Below, one piece after another: positions 57,668 to 64,000 of a stretch of DNA of 64,000 nucleotides. Position 1 is the stretch's first letter; every line of letters starts with the position of its first letter. Made by a program: the position numbers and the translations under genes. The notes under the pieces are model-generated. The model was not told where the DNA came from and searched no databases. It worked only from the letters and a program-made list of their open reading frames with translations. The DNA comes from a virus: positions 1-64,000 of the IMG/VR virus record IMGVR_UViG_3300049845_000291. One strand, written 5' to 3'.

Positions 57668-58008
57668 TTCATGTTCATCCGGCCAGACAACGTTGGGTGC
57701 GAATCAGATTGCACTGGGTCATCACCACCTGTCAGCTCAGTAGGCTTCATCTGAGAGGCATAGAAGAACAGCTGCACGGTGTCCTCCTCGGTCTCAGCCT
57801 GAAACCCCATGCTGTTCAATCGGTCAATGAAGGCCTGGTTCCAGTTGAAGCCAACCTTGATACGACCATCGTCCTCAAAGCCAACGACCTCGAACATCGC
57901 CCAAGGCTCGTCGAGCTTCTCTTGCTGCTCAACGAACAGGGCCTTGCCGTCAATGGGCTTTGGGGCCTCATTGAACCAGTTCTTGAAGCGCTTGAGGAAG
58001 CTCACCAT
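57664..58008 (-). CDS. Unrecognised replication-operon protein
   Basis: 114 aa, ATG with GGCGGG upstream, overlapping the previous stop. N-terminal amphipathic helix 'VSFLKRFKNWFNEAPK', then 'WAMFEVVGFEDDGRIKVGFNWNQAFIDRLNSMGF' (strand-strand-helix) and 'VQLFFYASQM'. No membrane segment. No family recognised. Conserved tight spacing suggests co-expression with the clamp. Confidence 0.55.
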   Translation of the reverse strand: MVSFLKRFKNWFNEAPKPIDGKALFVEQQEKLDEPWAMFEVVGFEDDGRIKVGFNWNQAFIDRLNSMGFQAETEEDTVQLFFYASQMKPTELTGGDDPVQSDSHPTLSGRMNMK

Positions 58009-58364
58009 TTACCCGCCGTGGCCATGGCCTTGACCGATGGCATGACACGCTTCAGCTCAGGCTCAACTGTCGTACGCAGACGCTCAGCGGCCATACTCTC
58101 GATGAGCGTGTCGACGATCGCTGATACCGCTGTTGTGGGATCCGTTTGCTGCAGCGCCTGCACTGTGATCTGCGCCGTGGTGCGCTTGCCGCCGAAGGCC
58201 AGCGTGAAGCCAACGATCTGCTTGTGCGGATCAATCTCTGCGTTGCAGCGTGGCTCCCACTTCTCAGCGAGCTCTTTGTACTTCGTGAGCTCGCTCATGG
58301 CGTGCTCGAGCTGGGTTTCAAGTCGAGCAACGTACTCGCTGCGGTTCTTTTCGATGTCGTCCAT
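58002..58364 (-). CDS. Unrecognised protein after the clamp
   Basis: 120 aa, ATG with AGGAGC upstream, eight bases after the clamp stop. N-terminal helix with coiled-coil features ('VARLETQLEHAMSELTKYKE'), then 'VGFTLAFGGKRTTAQITVQALQQTDPTTAVSAIVDTLIESMAAERLR'. In T4 the clamp is followed by gp44/gp62 clamp-loader genes; this is not one of them. No family known. Confidence 0.55.
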   Translation of the reverse strand: MDDIEKNRSEYVARLETQLEHAMSELTKYKELAEKWEPRCNAEIDPHKQIVGFTLAFGGKRTTAQITVQALQQTDPTTAVSAIVDTLIESMAAERLRTTVEPELKRVMPSVKAMATAGKW

Positions 58365-58372
58365 GGGCGCTC

Positions 58373-59095
58373 CTATGAGTATTGGATCTTTGGGATGGCT
58401 AGCAGGGTGTGCTTGTGCGCCTGAAGCTTGAACTGCCCAGAGCGCATCAGCGCTGTACTTACAACGTCGTTCTGTGACGCAAGATGCTCAAGCATCCCAA
58501 GAAGCACACCGGCGTTCGTGCAATCGAAGTTGTTCACTGCTGGGTAAGGGGCCTCGATGAACTCCGCCGGCACTGAGAGCTCGGTCTCAAATCGGTCGTT
58601 GTTCTGATCCATGGCCTCAACACGAACCTGTCCATCCTTCCTGACCTGGAAGGTGACCTGCTCGGCGCCAATGGTCTTGACGGATTTCGCGATCAGGGCG
58701 ATCTCTGGCTTGGTGAGCTGCACCACCGCCATCTCCTGATCGGTGTTGGTCTTTGGATACTTCAGGAGCTTCGGGTCGGTGCAGCGGAACTCGATCTTCG
58801 ATGAAGCTCCGCGCAGCGTAAGCTTCTTGACCAGGTTGGTGTCAGTGAGCTCGCCTTCGATCAGGATGTTGTCGCCAAAGAGCTTCATGCGCTTTTCGAG
58901 CTCGACCAAGCGGCCGATCCCGAACGCAACACTTGGATCGATTGAGAGCTCAATCGTGCTGAAGATCGCGCCATGGTGTTGTGGGTTCAGGCCACGTACC
59001 AAGCCTTCATGGATCACCGCATCTTCCACTCCAGCGAGCTTGCAGGCGGCCAGCGCCGAGCGCAGCTTGAGAACGTCATCAGAGTTCAATTTCAT
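58373..59095 (-). CDS. 45: DNA polymerase sliding clamp, gp45-like
   Basis: 240 aa (T4 gp45: 228). Two-domain clamp pattern: 'GLVRGLNPQHHGAIFSTIEL', 'GIGRLVELEKRMKLFGDNILI' (~57-78), a linker, 'KPEIALIAKSVKTIGAEQVTFQVRKDGQVRV' (second domain start) and the closing 'HKHTLLAIPKI' strand. It holds gp43 on DNA and, in T4, activates late transcription with gp33/gp55, which would fit the late boxes here. It lies directly after polymerase. A TACAAT box sits six bases before ATG, and no ribosome-binding site is evident. Confidence 0.78.
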   Translation of the reverse strand: MKLNSDDVLKLRSALAACKLAGVEDAVIHEGLVRGLNPQHHGAIFSTIELSIDPSVAFGIGRLVELEKRMKLFGDNILIEGELTDTNLVKKLTLRGASSKIEFRCTDPKLLKYPKTNTDQEMAVVQLTKPEIALIAKSVKTIGAEQVTFQVRKDGQVRVEAMDQNNDRFETELSVPAEFIEAPYPAVNNFDCTNAGVLLGMLEHLASQNDVVSTALMRSGQFKLQAHKHTLLAIPKIQYS

Positions 59096-59101
59096 GATCG
59101 A

Positions 59102-59107
59102 ATTGTA
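59102..59107 (-). promoter_or_regulatory. TACAAT box six bases before the clamp gene
   Basis: TACAAT-TCGATC-ATG on the - strand, in the 15-base gap after the polymerase gene. If used, the message would start at or next to the ATG. Confidence 0.4.
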
Positions 59108-59110
59108 CCG

Positions 59111-61930
59111 TCAAAAGGTGAAAACGGATTTCAGATACGCGGTTTGAGGAGTTGGAAGCTCTTGACCCAGAGCCTCAAAGATCCCCTTGATCTTCATGTC
59201 GATCAGCTTCTGTTCAGTGACCTGCATGTCGATCTGGAAGTTCTCCTTAAACCACTCTGGCAGGTGCATCATGTCCGCCGGGAACGCGATGCTCTTGAAC
59301 TGCCAGCTGTTGGGTCTCAGGTAGAAGATCACGGCCTTGTCACCAGAGCGAATGGCCTTACCACCTGGGTCAAAGGCCTCAAGGCACTCGTTGTAGTTCA
59401 CCGCGGCTCGCACGTGTCCTGGAAGCCGCACCTTGCCTCTACCGATCTTCTCGGTGCGCTTCCACTCAGCGTACAGCGCATCCAGGTTGTTCACCTGCTT
59501 CGCGGTACCGAGCGCCAACAGGTCCTCGGTGCGATGAATCAGCGACCCGCGGTGAGTGTTCACAAAGCGCTCAAGCTCATCATGGTCCTTGCCACTCAGC
59601 ACCAGGTCCATCAGGCCCTTCAGGAACTCCTGCACGACCTTTGGCGTGTCGGCTTTCTTGATCTCAGAGCCCATGCTCTTGAGTTTCGGCTTTGCGCGAA
59701 GGTCAGCTCCCTCAAGGTTCACCACCTTCAAGGTGTATTTTTTCTTGGCGAACAGGAACAGCCCCGCTTCTGCAACGACCTCACGGGCTGCCTGAATTAG
59801 GTTCTCGCGGCCACCAGTGCAGTTGAACTTGGAGGCCATGAACTCAGGGAAGGTGGCGTTCGTGCGAGCCGCAACCTCATCAGCTGTGGCGACGGCCTCC
59901 TCGTAGTTCGAGGCGCGCGTCATGAAGTAACACGAGTCTGTATCCCCGTAGATCACCTCATCCGTTCGAGTGTAGTACACCGCACCTTGGGTCTCGTCGT
60001 TATCACCGTCTTCCTCCCCAAAGATCATCGGGGCAGGTTCGGTTGGAAGCCTGTCGAGGGCCTCAAAGTTCTTGGTGTACCTGTTCAGCGAGTGCGAGAT
60101 GCCTGGCACGTACGTGGACTTGTTCCCAGCCTCGCGCGTGTACGAGTACCGCTTCTCAATCTTGCACGGCTGTCCCGTGACCAGCTCACCAATGGTCTGC
60201 CCCATGTGGATGCTGATCTGGCGGCCAGTGCCAGTCACTGATGCACCGATCTCTCGACGACCGAAGCGGAATGCCTCGTTCAAGAGCGCGCCGTACGTTG
60301 AGTTCAGCTGGATCTTCTTGGTGAGCTGCAACAGGTCGTAGTGCTCGGCCTGCCGTTCGTACTCAGCTTTCTTTACTGGATCGGTCTCTTCCTTGGCGAG
60401 CTTGGAGTACTTCTTCTTCTCAGCTTGCAGGCGTTTTCGCTCACTGAACCAGAAGGTCAGCGTGTCAGCCACCATGCCTGGTCGCGCTTGATCGAACACC
60501 GTACCAAACGCGCTGATCGCCCAGTTCATCTCACGCAGCACGTCGTACCATTCCGCGCCAGTGCGGGTATCAGCACCCCAAGGCATGTCAAGACACCAGA
60601 GGTTGTCATCGCGGGCATTGATGCCGTTCCAGGCTTTCTCTTCCTCGGTGAACTGTCCAATGAAGGTCTCGACCGACATGTTCAGGGCGCGAATCACTGA
60701 GGGGTACAGTGACGTGATGTCGACAGATCCGATCCAACGGTGCAACCCGGCCAGCGGAGTCATAACGATGGCACCTTCGACCTTGGCGTTCTCGGTGTCT
60801 GGAATCACCTTGTCCGTGCAGATCAGGTTGTGCACCTGATGCGCGCGGTTCATGATGCCGGTTTCGACATATCGAACGGTGCCAAGAATTGCCTCGAACG
60901 GCACCGTGTTCTCGTGCGCCATCTGGTTCACGAGCTGCATGAGCTTGAACTTCTGGTCAAGCTTGACAAGCACCTCAACGTCACGTGCGTTGTACGTGAT
61001 GAAGTGCACAAAGTCGCGGTTGTACAGCTGCTCTAGGGTGCCATCGTAATCGAGCTTTGGAACGTCAAGCTCCTCAGCGGCAATGTTCGCCAACGAGTAC
61101 GAGACACGACCTTCGAACGTGAACTTCTTGAACAGATCAAGATAGTCGAGGTGGGTGCGGCCACGCAACGAGTACACCGTTGTCTCAGTGCCGAAGCGAT
61201 TCACCTTCCTTGCACGTGGCAGCCCACCACCTGGAAAGCACAGCCTACCAGTTCCCTTGGTCCCAAAGAGCCGCTCAAGTCGCTTGATGATGTACGGCAG
61301 ATCGAAGAACTCAGAGTTCCAGCCGCTGACAATGTCGGCTTCTTCGATCTCCTCGAGCATCCCCGCAAGAAGCTCACGCTCGTTCTTGCAGATGAACACA
61401 TTGGGCTCGAAGCCGAGCTTGTTCTCGATCCATGACTGAACGAGCTTCTCGCGGAACTCCTTCTCGTTCAGCTTGAAGCCCTTGGGCGGCACCACGTACG
61501 TGATGTACTCGCGAGTCCAGGACTGGTAGATCGTGACCGCGTTGATCGGGGCGTACGGGTTCTCTGGCGAGCTGAAGCCGATCTTAGAGTCGTAATCGAC
61601 CTCGATGTCGATGAACGCGTAGTTCACGACCGGCGTGGCGCGGCCTTGGTACACGTCCATCAGCAGACGTGCAAGTGGTTGCACGTCTGACTCGAAACGG
61701 CGGCTGAACTTCTTGATCAGCGCCTGGAACTCGTCCTTGTCATTTGCCTCGACCTTGGCGAGCTTCTCACCCGTGATCGAGGTGTACTCACCGTCCGGGC
61801 TCGGCACGTAGAAGTACCGAGGCGGTTCGTACTCACGCAGGCCGCGTGGGCCACCGGCGATTGGACGCTCCCAGACCAGGATCTTGTCGTGATCCTGGTC
61901 GTAGACCGCGCTGATGTACGTGTTACTCAT
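59111..61930 (-). CDS. 43: Family B DNA polymerase, gp43
   Basis: 939 aa from ATG 61930 (GTG 61936 is two codons longer). Exonuclease motifs: 'YAFIDIEVDYDS' (Exo I, ~104-115), 'IVSGWNSEFFDLPYI' (Exo II), 'FITYNARDVEVL' (Exo III). Polymerase motifs: A 'GSVDITSLYPSVI' (~397-409), B 'KKIQLNSTYGALLN' (~535-549), C 'VIYGDTDSCYF' (~658-668). The C-terminal 'AYLKSVFTF' is a probable clamp-binding peptide. All catalytic Asp/Glu residues are present, so proofreading is intact. Overlaps DsbA by eight bases. Very high confidence. Confidence 0.96.
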   Translation of the reverse strand: MSNTYISAVYDQDHDKILVWERPIAGGPRGLREYEPPRYFYVPSPDGEYTSITGEKLAKVEANDKDEFQALIKKFSRRFESDVQPLARLLMDVYQGRATPVVNYAFIDIEVDYDSKIGFSSPENPYAPINAVTIYQSWTREYITYVVPPKGFKLNEKEFREKLVQSWIENKLGFEPNVFICKNERELLAGMLEEIEEADIVSGWNSEFFDLPYIIKRLERLFGTKGTGRLCFPGGGLPRARKVNRFGTETTVYSLRGRTHLDYLDLFKKFTFEGRVSYSLANIAAEELDVPKLDYDGTLEQLYNRDFVHFITYNARDVEVLVKLDQKFKLMQLVNQMAHENTVPFEAILGTVRYVETGIMNRAHQVHNLICTDKVIPDTENAKVEGAIVMTPLAGLHRWIGSVDITSLYPSVIRALNMSVETFIGQFTEEEKAWNGINARDDNLWCLDMPWGADTRTGAEWYDVLREMNWAISAFGTVFDQARPGMVADTLTFWFSERKRLQAEKKKYSKLAKEETDPVKKAEYERQAEHYDLLQLTKKIQLNSTYGALLNEAFRFGRREIGASVTGTGRQISIHMGQTIGELVTGQPCKIEKRYSYTREAGNKSTYVPGISHSLNRYTKNFEALDRLPTEPAPMIFGEEDGDNDETQGAVYYTRTDEVIYGDTDSCYFMTRASNYEEAVATADEVAARTNATFPEFMASKFNCTGGRENLIQAAREVVAEAGLFLFAKKKYTLKVVNLEGADLRAKPKLKSMGSEIKKADTPKVVQEFLKGLMDLVLSGKDHDELERFVNTHRGSLIHRTEDLLALGTAKQVNNLDALYAEWKRTEKIGRGKVRLPGHVRAAVNYNECLEAFDPGGKAIRSGDKAVIFYLRPNSWQFKSIAFPADMMHLPEWFKENFQIDMQVTEQKLIDMKIKGIFEALGQELPTPQTAYLKSVFTF

Positions 61931-62261
61931 CGTCACCGTACGATGAGTGATCGGGCGGCAGCAGCCCCATCACCGCGTTGATGAGTGCTTCAAGCTCCAA
62001 GACGTTGTCTTTACGCGCCGAGTAGTCGTTTGAGTACACCATCGCCACGTAGTAGTTGAAGAGCTTTGGGTTCAGATCAAGCTCGTTGCGAGCAACGTCT
62101 CGCAAGCTCTTGATGGTTTCTTGCTCGAGCTGGATCTTGGTCTTCGACCGAACGGCCTCATCAACCAGGTTTGTCAGCTTGGCCTTTGCCGCCGGGTCTT
62201 TGAGGATGTCCTCAATCGGGCGAAAACGGCGAGTGGGCGGTTCTTTGGTGATCAGGTTCAA
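61923..62261 (-). CDS. dsbA: dsDNA-binding protein DsbA-like
   Basis: 112 aa, TTG start with AGGAG six bases upstream. 'IKSLRDVARNELDLNPKLFNYYVAMVYSND' (~48-77) follows the T4 DsbA pattern (I-diR--A-delG-d-k-FN-l--ly--d). T4 DsbA (89 aa) binds double-stranded DNA and boosts late transcription. The N-terminal part is longer and basic ('KEPPTRRFRPIEDIL'). Located directly upstream of polymerase. Family is a pattern match, moderately sure. Confidence 0.65.
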   Translation of the reverse strand: MNLITKEPPTRRFRPIEDILKDPAAKAKLTNLVDEAVRSKTKIQLEQETIKSLRDVARNELDLNPKLFNYYVAMVYSNDYSARKDNVLELEALINAVMGLLPPDHSSYGDDE

Positions 62262-62293
62262 GGCTTTCTCCTAGTACGAAGAAAGATTGTAAC
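62262..62293 (-). promoter_or_regulatory. CGTTACAAT promoter before dsbA/polymerase
   Basis: CGTTACAAT (62285-62293, - strand) followed by CTTTCT-TCGTACTAGG-AGAAAG, a 6-bp hairpin whose loop and 3' arm include the AGGAG site of the TTG start at 62261. Confidence 0.5.
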
Positions 62294-62326
62294 GAACGCG
62301 TGATGACGTAACACCCAGCCGGTGGA

Positions 62327-62716
62327 TCAGTTCAGTGTACGTTCTTGTTGGACCTCGATCAGCTGCGCCAGGCCAAAGGCGTGAATTGCCTTACCCTCAG
62401 CTGGGTCTACATTGGAATCTACCACCCAGACCTTCGCGATCTCGTTGGCGCCCCAATCCTTCGAGATCGTTGGCTGCCCGCTGTGTTTTGGATTCACCTC
62501 ACTGAGGAGCTTGAACTGCCGGGAGGTGGAGGCCTCATTCAGCGCACGCGTCAGGTCGCCAAGCACCCCATTGCATGACTCGACCGCTGCTTGCAACGTG
62601 TCAAATTTCTTCGAGCTCAAGATCAGGTCCTCGGCCCCCGGGACGATGGCCTTGAGCTTCGTTGGAATCACACCTGCTTCTGAGAGCTTGACGCTCATGG
62701 CGAACTGGTACTGCAT
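62327..62716 (-). CDS. Unrecognised protein before dsbA
   Basis: 129 aa from ATG 62716 (TGATG overlap); a TTG just before it is unlikely. 'KLSEAGVIPTKLKAIVPGAEDLILSSKKFDTLQAAVESCNGVLGDLTRAL' is mostly helical, followed by 'NEIAKVWVVDSNVDPAEGKA'. No membrane part, no motif. The pair with the next gene upstream is tightly coupled. Function unknown. Confidence 0.55.
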   Translation of the reverse strand: MQYQFAMSVKLSEAGVIPTKLKAIVPGAEDLILSSKKFDTLQAAVESCNGVLGDLTRALNEASTSRQFKLLSEVNPKHSGQPTISKDWGANEIAKVWVVDSNVDPAEGKAIHAFGLAQLIEVQQERTLN

Positions 62717-63165
62717 CAATGCACCTTCAACGGTTCAAACTCGTACAGCTCCTTGAGGGGTGGCAGTGGGAACTGGTGATAGCAGACCTTGGCCTCAATG
62801 AAATCCTGGTCCTCGTGCTTGACGGTGACCTGGCTGAAGATGAAGGGGTTGTTGAAACCTGACACCGATACGATGTCACCTTCTTCGTCGAACTCGATCT
62901 TCGAGTCGTCTGGCTCGGCCGTCGGCAGGTACATCGGGTTGAACTCGGTCGAAGGTTCAAGCTTGACCTTTGACAGCTCCAAGATCGTCTCCACGGCTTT
63001 GTGAAGCTCCTTTGCAGCCTGAATGTCGGAGTCGTATGAGGTGCTTGTCACGAGCACTGTGCTGATCGCATCTTGGTTCGTGAACAGCTCAAGCAGCGAG
63101 CTTGCGGCCCGCTCATGCAAGAGCAGCGTGTAGAACGACTTTGTGGTGCTTGGAGGGGTGATCAT
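62716..63165 (-). CDS. Unrecognised acidic protein
   Basis: 149 aa, ATGA overlap with the gene upstream. 'SFYTLLLHERAASSLLELFTNQDAISTVLVTS', 'AAKELHKAVETILELSKVKL' (helices), then 'KIEFDEEGDIVSVSGFNNPFIFSQVTVKHEDQDFIEAKV' (strands). Acidic overall. No family recognised. Coupled downstream and upstream, so likely the same timing as the structural-looking gene that follows on its 5' side. Confidence 0.55.
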   Translation of the reverse strand: MITPPSTTKSFYTLLLHERAASSLLELFTNQDAISTVLVTSTSYDSDIQAAKELHKAVETILELSKVKLEPSTEFNPMYLPTAEPDDSKIEFDEEGDIVSVSGFNNPFIFSQVTVKHEDQDFIEAKVCYHQFPLPPLKELYEFEPLKVH

Positions 63166-64000
63166 GAGTCAGGACCTATGACAAGCTCGTGATCCAAGGA
63201 GACTGCTTCATCCGATCCTGAAAGGCCAGTTCGGATGAAGGTCGGCTCGTTGTGTCGCTGCACCACCAGCGCCGGGAAAACTTCAGCCAGGGCTGTTGCC
63301 GTGACCATCAGGGTCTTCACGGCGTCATTGAGCTTCACGACCAAGTACCCATTCACCAAGGAGCTCAGAGGTGCCCAGATTGATCGCTCGCGGTCCAGGG
63401 ACGTGTATGGCGAGCGGGCAAACAGGATTGCCACATCGCTGAGTGGCGTGCCGGCGCCGGCAACTGTGACGCTCTTAACACGGAGCTTCACGTCGTTGAT
63501 GGGCTGAACGATCTCGTCAAAGTCGAGATAGAACAGGTGCCACTGGTCGGTGCTGGGTAGTTTCCTGACGTAATCAATGCCTTCCCACGACCCAAGGCCA
63601 ACGCGCGAGTCGTCGTCAATCACGTGCTCTAGTGTGAACAAGACCGTGCTGGTGGCCGAGGCCTTGCGCACGATAATGTCGACCTGCGTGTTTGTGCCGG
63701 TGATCTGGGTGTTGAACAGCACCGAGTTTGGCGGAACTGGCGACCCAACGGACCCGTCATACAACTGGTACTGATTTGCGCCGGTGCCGGCGGTTCGCTT
63801 GACACCGTTCACGTACACCTCAACTTGATCGGGCGTTGGGCCGGTAAGGTCGTACCTCAGCACCTTTCGGTTTACACCATCTTCGACACCGTTGATGATT
63901 GTGAACGCACCAGAGCGACGGTAGGTGTACTGCCGATAGTCCTGGGCCGTTTGATTCTCGGCCTCGAGCTCCAGTACGCACGGCCCGACGGACTTGTTAC
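63162..64000 (-). CDS. Beta-rich, virion-like protein (5' end outside window)
   Basis: The frame stays open from 63162 to the window end (at least 278 codons), so the N-terminus is missing; an internal ATG would give 233 aa, but 'ELEAENQTAQDYRQYTYRR' and 'GAFTIINGVEDGVNRKVL' continue upstream in frame. Visible: 'QVEVYVNGVKRTAG', 'TQVDIIVRKASATSTVLFTL', 'SLVNGYLVVKLNDAVKTLMV', all short strands as in tail or fibre proteins. 'VEVYVNG' is also found in the giant protein at 13129. Coupled to the next gene by ATGA. Probably structural; no family named. Confidence 0.55.
   Translation of the reverse strand, partial: NKSVGPCVLELEAENQTAQDYRQYTYRRSGAFTIINGVEDGVNRKVLRYDLTGPTPDQVEVYVNGVKRTAGTGANQYQLYDGSVGSPVPPNSVLFNTQITGTNTQVDIIVRKASATSTVLFTLEHVIDDDSRVGLGSWEGIDYVRKLPSTDQWHLFYLDFDEIVQPINDVKLRVKSVTVAGAGTPLSDVAILFARSPYTSLDRERSIWAPLSSLVNGYLVVKLNDAVKTLMVTATALAEVFPALVVQRHNEPTFIRTGLSGSDEAVSLDHELVIGPDS

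Noticed and set aside
57634-59800. Long + strand frames (265 and 275 aa) opposite the clamp, its neighbours and the polymerase end
   Set aside because: Antisense to clearly recognisable clamp and polymerase sequence; composition is that of mirrored codons and no ribosome-binding site was found.
1-64000. tRNA genes, diversity-generating retroelement, integrase, transposase
   Set aside because: Gaps between genes are short and no cloverleaf, reverse transcriptase, recombinase or IS ends could be seen; a covariance-model scan would settle tRNAs.

Overview
The window is part of a large, strictly lytic-looking myovirus genome of the T4 superfamily, very divergent from T4 itself. The evidence is a run of T4-type baseplate genes (gp53-like LysM wedge protein, hub, gp5-like spike, gp25, a very large gp6) on the + strand, and T4-type replication genes (family B polymerase gp43, sliding clamp gp45, DsbA, RNase H/FEN exonuclease, primase gp61, DnaB-type helicase gp41) on the - strand. 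A recurring TAAATA box 20-27 nt upstream of late genes is the equivalent of the T4 late promoter TATAAATA. Spanins and a signal-anchored transglycosylase point to a Gram-negative host. The DNA is moderately GC-rich by eye, and the host cannot be named from the sequence. No integrase, tRNA or CRISPR array was seen.

Layout: 1-500 holds the end of a cytidylyltransferase-like gene. 487-12969 is the baseplate operon, with a GNAT acetyltransferase, an antisense Vsr/EDxHD-type homing endonuclease gene (6137-7831) and three small genes whose N-termini look like capsid-targeting peptides. 13129-27787 encodes two giant modular tail/baseplate proteins of 2830 and 2054 aa; the second carries a six-bladed Asp-box (BNR) propeller. 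27824-35442 is the fibre region, in which one small beta domain (signature TWTV-HNLG) appears as fibre C-termini, as a tandem pair and as two stand-alone proteins. 35461-39558 mixes lysis genes (two-gene spanin, M23 plus GH108-type lysin), a permuted NlpC/P60 protein, a PAAR spike tip and a structural protein. Transcription converges at a perfect palindrome near 39566-39588.

On the - strand, 39652-41015 has a LexA-type winged-helix gene. 41078-49431 carries a 2OG-Fe(II) oxygenase, a RecB-like nuclease, a protein with eleven DAEG repeats, and a 774-aa protein with a nucleic-acid ligase fold; part of this block has late promoters. 49478-62261 is the replication operon, interrupted by one lone + strand late gene (53285-53797) and a late - strand gene (55285-55713). 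62327 to the end holds three unassigned genes, the last cut by the window edge.

The most unusual features are: the set of packaging-like N-termini, the late-expressed ligase/nuclease cluster, leaderless-looking starts, small hairpins that would hide ribosome-binding sites next to a CGTTACA box, reuse of protein modules across tail genes, and the propeller inserted into a jelly-roll.
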